Shown: one piece after another, positions 1-7,707 of the stretch
Layout of the letters: each line of letters begins with the position of its first letter
How positions within the stretch are numbered: position 1 is the stretch's first letter
Assembly (NCBI GenBank): GCA_025963465.1
Contig: JAOQAP010000249.1
Coordinates: forward strand, 1 to 36,607
Direction: 5' to 3'
DNA: 36,607 nucleotides
Source: Flavipsychrobacter sp.
Lineage (GTDB): Bacteria; Bacteroidota; Bacteroidia; Chitinophagales; Chitinophagaceae
Position numbers and translations under genes: made by a program
Notes under the pieces: generated by a model
Seen by the model: only the letters and a program-made list of their open reading frames with translations
Told to the model about the DNA's origin: nothing
Database searches by the model: none

Positions 1-677
1 ATAATGCCTGCTATAATTAATATGCTGCGCTGTTTATTTTCGTTTTTATAAAAGAAGAATATCAACGGCAGGATAGCTAAGAACGTAACCACTGTTTCCT
101 TTGATAAAACAGATAAGAGTAGTAAAAAAATACCTGTAATTAACTGGTATAGCCTACCCTGCTTTACATAATCAATGAATAGATTAAGGGCAAGGAAAGC
201 AAAGAAAAAGCACATCAATTCATCACGGCTCTTGATATTTGCAACTACCTCTGTGTGTACAGGATGAACTGCAAATAATAGTGCCGCAACAAAGGCTACC
301 AGCAGCTTTCGGCCGTCAAAGAGCTTATTAAGGAATAAGAATAACAATACCACACAGGCGGCGAAAAATACAATATTGAAAAAATGACCTTCTGCAGCAT
401 TTAGTCCGAAGAACTGGTACTCAATAGCAAACATGACCAAAGAAAGGGGACGATAGTAGTCTGACACCTTGTTGGCACCAAATCCTTCGAGGTGATGGGT
501 TGTGAGTAATTCCGGGATGCCTTTTATACCCTCTTTTACGAGACGGTTCTCCGTTATCATCATCACATCGTCCATTACATAGTCATTACTTAATGTATTT
601 GCATATACCAGGCCAGCAATAAGCGTGAGGATGATGCAAAGTTTGGTCAGCAATGTAAGCGGAAACAGAGACTTCAT
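1..677 (-). CDS. TMTC-like GT-C membrane glycosyltransferase, 5' part only
   Basis: This gene reads leftwards from an ATG at 677 and stays open to the window edge, so only about 225 N-terminal residues are seen. The first hydrophobic helix lies near residues 9-26 and is followed by an Asp pair at residues 36-37 (DYVMDDV). Further on are the strings YRPLSLVMFAIEY and HPVHTEVVANIKSRDEL and several more membrane helices. This order resembles the N-terminal membrane half of TMTC-type O-mannosyltransferase-like proteins, in which acidic residues in the first loop are catalytic and a TPR tail follows. The TPR part would lie outside the window. The role is inferred to be sugar transfer from a lipid-linked donor to exported protein. 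A weak promoter-like TACCTTTA lies at 693-686, only 8 bases before the ATG. The gene is divergent from moaA. Confidence 0.7.
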   Translation of the reverse strand, partial: MKSLFPLTLLTKLCIILTLIAGLVYANTLSNDYVMDDVMMITENRLVKEGIKGIPELLTTHHLEGFGANKVSDYYRPLSLVMFAIEYQFFGLNAAEGHFFNIVFFAACVVLLFLFLNKLFDGRKLLVAFVAALLFAVHPVHTEVVANIKSRDELMCFFFAFLALNLFIDYVKQGRLYQLITGIFLLLLSVLSKETVVTFLAILPLIFFFYKNENKQRSILIIAGI

Positions 678-809
678 GTTACGGCTAAAGGTAAGGTGGA
701 ATTCGATATTATTATATAACTGCAAGTCCGTATTTAAAAACCTTAAAATATTCAATAATGTGATGCAGGCAATATAAAAAACCGAACTTTAGCCCAAAGA
801 AAGAAAATA

Positions 810-1784
810 GTGCTGTTAGACAATCATGGCAGGGTAATCAATTATTTGCGACTGGCAGTAACAGACCGGTGCAACCTGCGTTGTTTTTATTGTATGCCGG
901 AAAACGGCATAGACCTGCTCCCTAAAAAGGAGCTGCTGACCTACGAGGAAATGCTGCGGATATGTGGCGTCCTGGTAAAAACAGGCATAGAAAAGATACG
1001 TATTACCGGAGGTGAGCCTTTTGTGCGCAAAGACATGATGTCATTCCTGCACGACCTGTCGAATATAAACGGGCTAAAAGAGATCACTATTACAACCAAT
1101 GGTGTGCTAACTGCCCCCCTGGTGCCGGAACTGAAAAAACTGGGGATACGCTCCGTAAACCTGAGCCTGGATACGATAGACAGGAACCGCTTTTTTGCGA
1201 TAACACGGAGAGATGAACTGCCTAAGGTATTGCACACAATGGACGAACTGCTGCGACATGGAATAGAGGTGAAGCTGAATGCGGTAGTAATGGAAGGCAA
1301 GAATACGGAGGATATTATACCACTTGTAAACCTGACGAAGGACCTGCCGGTGAGTGTGCGCTTTATAGAAGAAATGCCATTTAACGGCACCGGTGCGTAT
1401 TACCCCAGCCTGCACTGGGACCACCTACAGATACTGAATACTATAAAAGAGCACTACCCGGAGATAGAGAAGATGCAAGACCCGCCATGGTCAACATCTT
1501 ATAATTACCGAATACCGGGGCATAAGGGCAGTGTGGGTATTATAGCCGCTTATACACGTTCTTTTTGCGGAACCTGCAACCGAATACGTATAACACCACT
1601 GGGCATGCTGAAAACATGCCTGTATGATGGAGGTGTGCTGAACATAAAAGATATAATGCGCAACGGGAATGATGATGAATACCTGCGATCAACAATAATA
1701 AATGCGATCAACAACCGGGCGAAGAATGGCTGGGATGCAGAACAAAACAGCCCTCACGAATCGATGTCGAGCATAGGAGGGTAA
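810..1784 (+). CDS. moaA: GTP 3',8-cyclase MoaA
   Basis: This radical SAM enzyme catalyses the first step of molybdenum cofactor synthesis, GTP to 3',8-cyclo-7,8-dihydro-GTP, together with MoaC. The N-terminal 4Fe-4S site is C21-x3-C25-x2-C28 (DRCNLRCFYC). The SAM-binding TGGEP is at residues 66-70. A second cluster site C253-x2-C256-x13-C270 binds the substrate-side cluster. The protein ends in Gly-Gly (SMSSIGG), the C-terminal motif that MoaA needs for activity. The length of 324 residues is normal. The start is GTG at 810, preceded by a purine-rich AAAGAAAGAAAA. It is the first gene of a plus-strand moa/moe/mob run and diverges from the gene at 1-677. Identification is secure; only the start codon is uncertain. 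Confidence 0.97.
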   Translation: MLLDNHGRVINYLRLAVTDRCNLRCFYCMPENGIDLLPKKELLTYEEMLRICGVLVKTGIEKIRITGGEPFVRKDMMSFLHDLSNINGLKEITITTNGVLTAPLVPELKKLGIRSVNLSLDTIDRNRFFAITRRDELPKVLHTMDELLRHGIEVKLNAVVMEGKNTEDIIPLVNLTKDLPVSVRFIEEMPFNGTGAYYPSLHWDHLQILNTIKEHYPEIEKMQDPPWSTSYNYRIPGHKGSVGIIAAYTRSFCGTCNRIRITPLGMLKTCLYDGGVLNIKDIMRNGNDDEYLRSTIINAINNRAKNGWDAEQNSPHESMSSIGG

Positions 1785-1852
1785 AGTTTGAACCTTGATT
1801 AAAGGATGTAAGGATTTTCTTGATGTCATATTTACGATTATAAAGATCATAC

Positions 1853-3058
1853 ATGATAAGTGTAGCTGAGGCAGAACAAATAATATTCCAGGAGGTACGA
1901 GATTATGGTGTAGAGGCTGTTCCTTTGGAGCTAGCTTTGGACCGTGTTCTTGCCGAAGATATACTTGCTGAAAGGGACATACCTGCCTGCAATAAAGCTA
2001 CTATGGACGGTATTGCTATTCTGTACAGTGCTTTTGATAAAGGGCTGCGCTCATTTAATGTAAAAGGAATAATAGCTGCAGGCAATACACCTATAGTAAC
2101 TGAAGCGGATAATGAGTGCGTGGAAATAATGACCGGCGCACCGGTACCTGATACACAGGATACTGTGGTACGTTATGAAGATGTGGAGATGAACAGTGAC
2201 AGTGCAACAATAAAAATTGACGAGATAAAGAAGGGACAAAATATACACAGAAGAGGCAGAGATAAACAGGAAGGGGATATTGTTGCTAGAGGTAATCAAC
2301 GAGTAGATGCAACAATAATCAGTGTGGCGGCATCAGCAGGCAAAAGCAAATTAATGGTTCGCAAGCTACCTAAAGTGGTCGTTATGACTACGGGCGATGA
2401 ACTGGTATCGATAGATACACTGCCTACTCCATACCAGCTAAGAGGTTCCAACAACCATATGATAAGGGCCGTATTGCAACAATATGCTGTGACATGTGAT
2501 ATGCTGCATATTCCGGACGATCCTGACGCAACGAAAGATCGTATACAGCAATGCCTTGATGAATATGATGTAATAATACTTACGGGTGGAGTATCTATGG
2601 GCAAGTATGACTATGTGCCGCAGGTGCTTGATGAATTGAAAGTAGTAAAGCAGTTCCATAAGATAATGCAAAAACCCGGCAAGCCATTCTGGTTCGGGAA
2701 ACATACAAGCGGAGCTTTGGTGTTTGCTTTTCCCGGCAATCCTGTATCTACATTCCTGTGCCTGCACCGGTATTTTATGCCGTGGTTAGAATTGAGTTTA
2801 TATAGGAGGGAGAAGAAAAGAAGTTATGCAGTATTAAACAGCGAAGTAACATTCTCCGCAGCACTGCAATATTTTATGCAGGTAAGCGTAGCCGTAAATG
2901 AAGATGGGCAATTGATAGCCAATCCAGCAGAAGGCAATGGGTCCGGGGATTTCTCTAACCTGGCTGATTCCAATGCATTTATGGAATTGCCCGCTGAAAA
3001 AAATATTTTTAAAAAAGGAGAGGCATACCGTATATGGCCATTTAAACAAATTGTATAG
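1853..3058 (+). CDS. moeA: Molybdopterin molybdenumtransferase MoeA
   Basis: MoeA inserts molybdate into adenylylated molybdopterin in the last step of basic molybdenum cofactor synthesis. The 401 residues show the full family layout. The N-terminal MoeA region has the signature KATMDGIA and MTGAPVPDTQDTVVRYEDVE. The central MoCF-fold domain has VVVMTTGDELVS, LTGGVSMGKYDYV and FAFPGNPVSTF, the motifs that form the pterin and metal binding face. A C-terminal beta domain follows. The gene starts with ATG 68 bases after moaA and its TAG is followed directly by the ATG of the next gene, so it belongs to one transcription unit with moaA and moaC. I see no damage or truncation. Confidence 0.97.
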   Translation: MISVAEAEQIIFQEVRDYGVEAVPLELALDRVLAEDILAERDIPACNKATMDGIAILYSAFDKGLRSFNVKGIIAAGNTPIVTEADNECVEIMTGAPVPDTQDTVVRYEDVEMNSDSATIKIDEIKKGQNIHRRGRDKQEGDIVARGNQRVDATIISVAASAGKSKLMVRKLPKVVVMTTGDELVSIDTLPTPYQLRGSNNHMIRAVLQQYAVTCDMLHIPDDPDATKDRIQQCLDEYDVIILTGGVSMGKYDYVPQVLDELKVVKQFHKIMQKPGKPFWFGKHTSGALVFAFPGNPVSTFLCLHRYFMPWLELSLYRREKKRSYAVLNSEVTFSAALQYFMQVSVAVNEDGQLIANPAEGNGSGDFSNLADSNAFMELPAEKNIFKKGEAYRIWPFKQIV

Positions 3059-3616
3059 ATGTGGACACACGTGAAATATGGGATTGCCGTTATCATCTTT
3101 GTGCTAATATTAATAGTATTATATGGAGTACATCTTATGTCTACTTTTAATGGTGGAGCGGGAGCTTTATCCACCTATAAATACCCCATTACAAAATACG
3201 AATTGGAAAAAGCTGTCAATAGTATATTAAAGAGTTATCCAAATATATCAAGAGACTCAACTGTCTCTTTTGTGTCATATGACTCAACAACGCAAGTAAC
3301 CACATACTCCCTTGACTCAACTAATAGTGCCAAAAGAGAAATCGACTATTATAACGATGGCATTTATACTTTGAGGATAAAAATCCGAAAAGACAGTATT
3401 TTTCATGAGTATTTTATTCGTTACTATGGAGACAGTTCATCTTGGAACAGGTCTGATGAATCAGAATTAGGTATTACTTACGCAGATGGATATAGTGAAG
3501 GTCAACGAAAACCAGACAATAAAATTCGAGAAAAATTGATAGCACTATTTGAAAGTGATTTTATTGATCGGGTTGACAAAGAATTAGGTATAACATGCCT
3601 TAAAAATGAAAAATAA
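3059..3616 (+). CDS. Uncharacterised membrane-anchored protein inside the moa operon
   Basis: I do not recognise this 185-residue protein. One strongly hydrophobic helix spans about residues 7-27, with no lipobox and no clear signal-peptidase site, so it is probably an N-terminal anchor with the rest outside the cytoplasmic membrane. The remainder is soluble, rich in Ser, Tyr, Asp and Lys, with alternating polar and hydrophobic stretches that suggest beta structure (YDSTTQVTTYSLDST, IYTLRIKIRKDSIFHEYFIRYYG). Its ATG abuts the moeA stop codon with no spacer and its stop lies 11 bases before moaC. It reads as more AT-rich than the moa genes on either side. This suggests a later insertion into the operon. 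No molybdenum cofactor role can be derived from the sequence. Confidence 0.75.
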   Translation: MWTHVKYGIAVIIFVLILIVLYGVHLMSTFNGGAGALSTYKYPITKYELEKAVNSILKSYPNISRDSTVSFVSYDSTTQVTTYSLDSTNSAKREIDYYNDGIYTLRIKIRKDSIFHEYFIRYYGDSSSWNRSDESELGITYADGYSEGQRKPDNKIREKLIALFESDFIDRVDKELGITCLKNEK

Positions 3617-3627
3617 AATTTAAAGCG

Positions 3628-4107
3628 ATGAACAATTTTACACACCTGGACGAAAAAGACCAGCCTTCAATGGTGGACGTAGGAGAGAAAGTATCAACGC
3701 TACGTATAGCTACTGCAAGAAGCATAGTAGTGATGCCCGATGTGGTGATGGATAAATTTGTGGACGGAGACATACAGTCTAAAAAAGGAAGCGTATTCCA
3801 GACCGCTATAATAGCCGGTATAATGGCTGCTAAGAAAACAGGGGACCTGATACCGCTATGCCACCCGCTGGGACTGGACAATTGCAAGGTGAACATTCAT
3901 GTAAACGAACAAAGAGAAGTGGTCATTGATTGTACAGCAAGCATAACCGCTAAAACAGGCATAGAAATGGAAGCACTCGTAGGCGCAAGTATAGCTGCGC
4001 TTACCATCTATGATATGTGCAAGGCACTAAGCCATGATATAGTGATCAAAGAAACAAAGCTGATGGAAAAAACGGGAGGTAAAAGTGATTTCAAAAGAAC
4101 ACAATAG
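3628..4107 (+). CDS. moaC: Cyclic pyranopterin monophosphate synthase MoaC
   Basis: MoaC converts the MoaA product 3',8-cyclo-dihydro-GTP to cyclic pyranopterin monophosphate. All family motifs are present in 159 residues. These are the N-terminal HLDEKDQPSMVDVGEK, the basic KKGSVFQTA segment, the LCHPL box at residues 77-81 with the active-site His79, KTGIEMEALVGAS, MCKALSHD and the C-terminal EKTGGKSDF. The length matches the usual 155-160 residues. The ATG lies 11 bases after the unknown gene upstream. The last 23 bases overlap the mobA start, whose ribosome binding site is embedded in the moaC coding end, so mobA translation is probably coupled to moaC. Confidence 0.97.
   Translation: MNNFTHLDEKDQPSMVDVGEKVSTLRIATARSIVVMPDVVMDKFVDGDIQSKKGSVFQTAIIAGIMAAKKTGDLIPLCHPLGLDNCKVNIHVNEQREVVIDCTASITAKTGIEMEALVGASIAALTIYDMCKALSHDIVIKETKLMEKTGGKSDFKRTQ
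4074..4080 (+). promoter_or_regulatory. Strong Shine-Dalgarno site for mobA inside moaC
   Basis: GGGAGGT lies 4 bases before the GTG at 4085 and within the last codons of moaC. It decides the GTG as the mobA start. It is notable because most genes in this window lack such a site. Confidence 0.75.
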
Positions 4108-4702
4108 TTCGGCGGCACCTGTATTATACGGACTTGTACTGGCCGGCGGTAAAAGCGTGCGTATGGGGCAAGACAAAAGCATCATGCACTGGCACGGAAA
4201 AGAACAACGGTATTATATGGCAGATATGCTGCAAAGCATTTGCACAGATGTATTTATCTCATGCCGGGCTGAACAAGTGCATGAAATAGACCCTGCATAT
4301 AAAACACTTACCGACAGCTACGAAGGTAGCGGGCCACTGATCGCCATCCTCTCTGCATTCAAAGAAAAGCCCGGTGCAGCATGGATGGTGGTTGCATGTG
4401 ATCTGCCTCTGATGGATAAGGACACACTACTATACCTGCTTCAAAACAGGAACACAGACTGTATAGCCACAACATTTGAAAGCCCATTTGACAAGCATCC
4501 CGAACCACTGATCACAATATGGGAACCTGGAAGCTACGAGGTATTGCTGGCTCATATGGCAGATGGATTTAAATGTCCGAGAAAAGCCTTGATCAGGAAT
4601 ACAGAGCGGGTAAGGATACTTATTCCACCAGATCCTAAAGCACTGATGAATGCCAATACACCGGAAGATGCTGCAACGGCAAAGGAATTACTGAGTAATT
4701 AA
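4085..4702 (+). CDS. mobA: Molybdenum cofactor guanylyltransferase, MobA family
   Basis: This is a 205-residue nucleotidyltransferase of the MobA family, which joins GMP to molybdenum cofactor or its precursor. The N-terminal signature LAGGKSVRMGQDK is the nucleotide-binding loop of the family. DSYEGSGPLIAILSAF and VACDLPLMDKDTL follow, the second carrying the metal-binding Asp. The C-terminal NANTPEDA is also typical. The GTG start at 4085 is supported by the Shine-Dalgarno site just upstream and overlaps moaC by 23 bases. The gene's stop overlaps the convergent moaE stop by 4 bases. A related family, MocA, transfers CMP and cannot be fully excluded by eye. Confidence 0.9.
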   Translation: MISKEHNSSAAPVLYGLVLAGGKSVRMGQDKSIMHWHGKEQRYYMADMLQSICTDVFISCRAEQVHEIDPAYKTLTDSYEGSGPLIAILSAFKEKPGAAWMVVACDLPLMDKDTLLYLLQNRNTDCIATTFESPFDKHPEPLITIWEPGSYEVLLAHMADGFKCPRKALIRNTERVRILIPPDPKALMNANTPEDAATAKELLSN

Positions 4703-5115
4703 GGGTGCGCCGCCACCCATACGGCCCCATCTTCAAAAAATTCTTTTTTCCAGATAGGCACGGTTTGTTTCAGGGCATCAATTGCATATCGGCACGCATC
4801 AAAGGCTGCATCGCGGTGGGCTGCAGATACAGCGATTACAACCGGCACCTCACCTACCTGTAGTTTACCTATGCGATGGTGAATAACGATGCTATGAACA
4901 GGCCATTGGATCATTATTACTTCCGCTATACTGTTCATCTCTTTGATCGCCATATCTTCATAAACTTCAAATTCCAGCCACAGCACCTTCTTACCCCTGG
5001 TCTCATTTCTTACAGTGCCAATAAAGACATCAATACCACCGACATCCGGCGCCATTACGCGGTTGATACAGGAAGCAATATCAATACTATGTTCTGTTAT
5101 CTGTATGTCTTTCAC
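4699..5115 (-). CDS. moaE: Molybdopterin synthase catalytic subunit MoaE
   Basis: MoaE is the large subunit of molybdopterin synthase, which adds two sulfurs to cyclic pyranopterin using thiocarboxylated MoaD. The 138 residues contain IHHRIGKLQVGE (residues 78-89), VSAAHRDAAFDAC and LKQTVPIWKKE (residues 115-125), including the conserved lysines around positions 116 and 123 that form the active site. The start is GTG at 5115; no strong ribosome binding site is seen. It follows moaD by 11 bases on the same strand, and the two are expected to be co-expressed because they form a heterotetramer. It faces mobA, with the two stop codons overlapping by 4 bases. Confidence 0.95.
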   Translation of the reverse strand: MKDIQITEHSIDIASCINRVMAPDVGGIDVFIGTVRNETRGKKVLWLEFEVYEDMAIKEMNSIAEVIMIQWPVHSIVIHHRIGKLQVGEVPVVIAVSAAHRDAAFDACRYAIDALKQTVPIWKKEFFEDGAVWVAAHP

Positions 5116-5126
5116 TATTGTGTCAT

Positions 5127-5369
5127 TTACCCCCCGCTTACCGGTGGTATTATTGCAACCTCATCATTTGCTGAGATAACTGCCGATGCCTGCGCATACT
5201 CACCGTTAACAGCGATCATAAAGGATGTAAGCTGTTTTAAAGCCGGGTATTGAGCTACCAGCAATGCCTTTAATACCTCTACAGTTATATTTTCGTCAAA
5301 CACAACATCTATTGTGCTGCTATTACATATTTCTCTCGCTATACCGAAAGCTAAAATCCTGATGCTCAT
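5127..5369 (-). CDS. moaD: Molybdopterin synthase sulfur carrier subunit MoaD
   Basis: MoaD is a small ubiquitin-fold protein whose C-terminal glycine is adenylated and thiocarboxylated to carry sulfur to MoaE. The 80-residue form starts at the ATG at 5369 (MSIRILAFGIAREIC), the usual N-terminus of the family, and ends in the required Gly-Gly (IPPVSGG). A longer reading from 5423 adds 18 residues (MRRDYTAKGVILSRRFFF) with no family likeness and is rejected. A weak TAGGT lies upstream of the chosen ATG. It is the first gene of the moaD-moaE unit and diverges from the NHL-repeat gene. Confidence 0.92.
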   Translation of the reverse strand: MSIRILAFGIAREICNSSTIDVVFDENITVEVLKALLVAQYPALKQLTSFMIAVNGEYAQASAVISANDEVAIIPPVSGG

Positions 5370-5484
5370 AAAAAAAAACCTACGGGATAAAATTACTCCT
5401 TTTGCTGTGTAATCGCGTCGCATATTAAAATTGCATTACTATTTTCATATTATTCTATTAAATTGCATGATATAAATTACAATA

Positions 5485-6891
5485 ATGAAAAAACTGATCC
5501 TGTTCGTCCTATTACTGCCCTCACTCGTCACGGCACAAACAATAAGCACAATAGCCGGTACCGGGAAGCTGGGAGATAGCGGATATGGAGGTATGGCAAC
5601 TGCCGCTGATATGCACTACCCTATGGGCATTACCTATGACAGGGCAGGAGGGTTTTATTTTACCAATCATGACCATGCTAATTTTTGCATCAGGAGAATA
5701 GATCCGGCAGGCATCTATACAAAATATGCAGGCACCGGGCTATTAGGACATACCGGCGACGGCGGGCCGGCAACAGCAGCAACATTCAACGACCCGTTTG
5801 GCTTATGCATTGACAAGGCAGGCAACCTGCTTATTGCCGAAGGAGATAACTCAGTAATACGCAAGATCAATACGACAACAGGAATCATTAGCACAGTGGT
5901 AGGCAAAGCGACTATGGGATATAGCGGAGATGGCGGACAAGCGACTGCAGCAGAATTAAACAGCCCATCAAGCGTAAAAACGGATACTGCCGGCAACATG
6001 TATATAGCAGACCAGCTAAATAATGTGGTAAGAAGAGTGAGCAAGACCGGCATTATAACCACAATAGCAGGAAACAATAGCCTGGGAGCCGGCTACAGTG
6101 GTGACGGAGGCCCTGCAACGGCCGCCCAGATGAACTGGCCTGCTGATGTAGCGATAGATACCGCAGGCAATATATACATCTCTGACTTTAAGAACAACGT
6201 TATCCGGATGGTGGGCAAGAATGACACAATATATACCGTGATAGGTACTACCGCCGGTGGTATACCATATGGTGGTGATGGTGGCCCGGCTACTGCAGCA
6301 CATCTATGGGGGCCGTTAGGTCTTGCACTAGACAGTACAGGCAACCTGTTAATAGCCGACAGCTATAATAACCGCATACGTAAAGTAACGCCGGGGAAAA
6401 TAATTACTACTGCTGTAGGCACCGGCGCCGGCTCTACTTCGTCTATTGGTTATTATTCAGGTGACGGCGGGCCAGCTACTGCAGCTGAAATATACCTTCC
6501 CACAAATATCACCATAGGTGCTGCAGGCAGCTTTTACTTTACCGACGAAGGAAACAATGTGATCCGTAAAGTAGATACAGTAACACCTAAGAACCCGTTG
6601 GCTACAGAACAGACCCATTTAGCAGTTACAAACAACATTGTCATATCACCAAATCCTAATAAAGGCTGCTTTACAATTCAGGGTTCATTATCATTAATAA
6701 CTGATGAGACAATAGTTGTAAAAGTGATAAATATTTCAGGTCAAATAGTATATCAAAACAGCATAGTCACAAAGAAAGGAGTAGTCAACACATCAATAAC
6801 ACTTAAAGAAGACGTGCGGCCGGGAATATACCTGCTGGAATTAAAGGCAGGCGACACTCATTCCGTTATACATTTCCTGGTAGATAAATAG
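5485..6891 (+). CDS. Secreted NHL-repeat protein with type IX (type A) sorting domain
   Basis: This 468-residue exported protein starts with a signal peptide (MKKLILFVLLLPSLVTA-Q). Six repeated units then follow, each with a form of GYSGDGGPATAA, a DTAGNxYIAD segment and NNVIRKV. This is the NHL beta-propeller pattern, so a closed six-bladed propeller is likely. The last 80 residues (from ISPNPNKGCFTIQG to SVIHFLVDK) form a type A C-terminal sorting domain of the type IX secretion system, with the usual PNP box, a central NISGQIV and GIYLLEL near the end. The protein is predicted to be secreted or surface-bound. No catalytic motif is seen, so ligand binding is all that can be inferred. The stop lies 2 bases from the end of the convergent permease gene. 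Confidence 0.88.
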   Translation: MKKLILFVLLLPSLVTAQTISTIAGTGKLGDSGYGGMATAADMHYPMGITYDRAGGFYFTNHDHANFCIRRIDPAGIYTKYAGTGLLGHTGDGGPATAATFNDPFGLCIDKAGNLLIAEGDNSVIRKINTTTGIISTVVGKATMGYSGDGGQATAAELNSPSSVKTDTAGNMYIADQLNNVVRRVSKTGIITTIAGNNSLGAGYSGDGGPATAAQMNWPADVAIDTAGNIYISDFKNNVIRMVGKNDTIYTVIGTTAGGIPYGGDGGPATAAHLWGPLGLALDSTGNLLIADSYNNRIRKVTPGKIITTAVGTGAGSTSSIGYYSGDGGPATAAEIYLPTNITIGAAGSFYFTDEGNNVIRKVDTVTPKNPLATEQTHLAVTNNIVISPNPNKGCFTIQGSLSLITDETIVVKVINISGQIVYQNSIVTKKGVVNTSITLKEDVRPGIYLLELKAGDTHSVIHFLVDK

Positions 6892-6893
6892 GT

Positions 6894-7649
6894 TTATTTG
6901 AACCATGGCAGATGCTTTATAAGCACTTCTGTACCTGCCGCAAAAACCAGCACTGCGGTAATACGGCGAACGATAGCATGATCGAACCGCATTGCGCCCA
7001 CACGCGAGCCGATCTGCCCACCAATGAATACAGCAGCACATAGCAGCCCGATATGGGTGTAATTAATATCGGCAGGTATAGTAGATAATTGTCCGGCTAT
7101 ACCTGAGACAGAATTCACTAAAATGAACAAGGATGCCGTAGCTGCTATCTTTTTAGGGTCATCCCATTTCATAAGATTGAGTAGCGGAGACAGGAAGATA
7201 CCGCCGCCTATACCTACCATACCTGATAAAAACCCTATAGCAACACCTAATGCGCCATCACGCATATAATTTGGTTGACCGAACAGCACATCTACATTTT
7301 TCCTTGTCTTTATCCAGAGCAACACCGCAGCAGTGAGCAAACTGCAGCCAAGAATAATGAAGAAAGTATCCACGCTCAGTTTCATTCTCGCACCAAAAAA
7401 TGCCATAGGTACACTCACCAATACAAGCGGAATGATCTTTTTCCAGGCAACCTGTTTACTACTTATATAGATGGCTGTGCCTCCTGTAACCACGATAATA
7501 TTGCAGACCAATGCGGTAAGCCGCATCTCCGGAACAGGCAATGCATATAGCGCCAATATTGCAAGATAGCTGGAGCCACCACCAAAACCCACAGAAGCAT
7601 AAACACCTGCAATAACAAAAAAGAAAAACAGAAGTTCCCAATGCTGCAT
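6894..7649 (-). CDS. TSUP (TauE/SafE) family permease
   Basis: This is a polytopic membrane protein of about 251 residues with eight predicted helices and the two-fold repeat typical of the TSUP family, which exports or imports sulfite, sulfonates or other sulfur compounds. The repeated family motif appears as GVYASVGFGGGSSYLAILALY in the first half and GFLSGMVGIGGGIFLSPLL in the second. The start is taken as ATG at 7649 (MQHWELLFFFF). The longer reading from TTG 7691 would translate a perfect terminator hairpin and is less likely. Its place near molybdenum cofactor genes may reflect sulfite or nitrate metabolism, but the substrate cannot be read from sequence. Confidence 0.85.
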   Translation of the reverse strand: MQHWELLFFFFVIAGVYASVGFGGGSSYLAILALYALPVPEMRLTALVCNIIVVTGGTAIYISSKQVAWKKIIPLVLVSVPMAFFGARMKLSVDTFFIILGCSLLTAAVLLWIKTRKNVDVLFGQPNYMRDGALGVAIGFLSGMVGIGGGIFLSPLLNLMKWDDPKKIAATASLFILVNSVSGIAGQLSTIPADINYTHIGLLCAAVFIGGQIGSRVGAMRFDHAIVRRITAVLVFAAGTEVLIKHLPWFK

Positions 7650-7679
7650 AAAAAGAACGATACCCGTTGGGTATCGTTC
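7650..7679 (-). terminator. Rho-independent terminator of the BNR-protein gene
   Basis: On the minus strand GAACGATACCC, loop AAC and GGGTATCGTTC form a perfect 11-bp stem followed by TTTTT. It lies 29 bases past the stop codon at 7708. The T-run ends directly at the ATG of the permease gene, so the hairpin occupies the place where a ribosome binding site would be. Confidence 0.85.
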
Positions 7680-7707
7680 AAATTTAATCAATCATTTGAT
7701 TTGCGGC

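Noticed and set aside
941-1424. Minus-strand open frames inside moaA
   Set aside because: They are shadows of the moaA coding sequence with low-complexity translations and no start signals.
4876-5253. Plus-strand open frame of 125 residues
   Set aside because: It lies antisense to moaE and moaD, which are certain genes, and the translation has no domain-like pattern.
5740-6500. Regularly spaced DNA similarity, considered as a repeat array
   Set aside because: The periodicity comes from coding NHL blades (GDGGPATAA); repeats are imperfect at the DNA level and not CRISPR-like.
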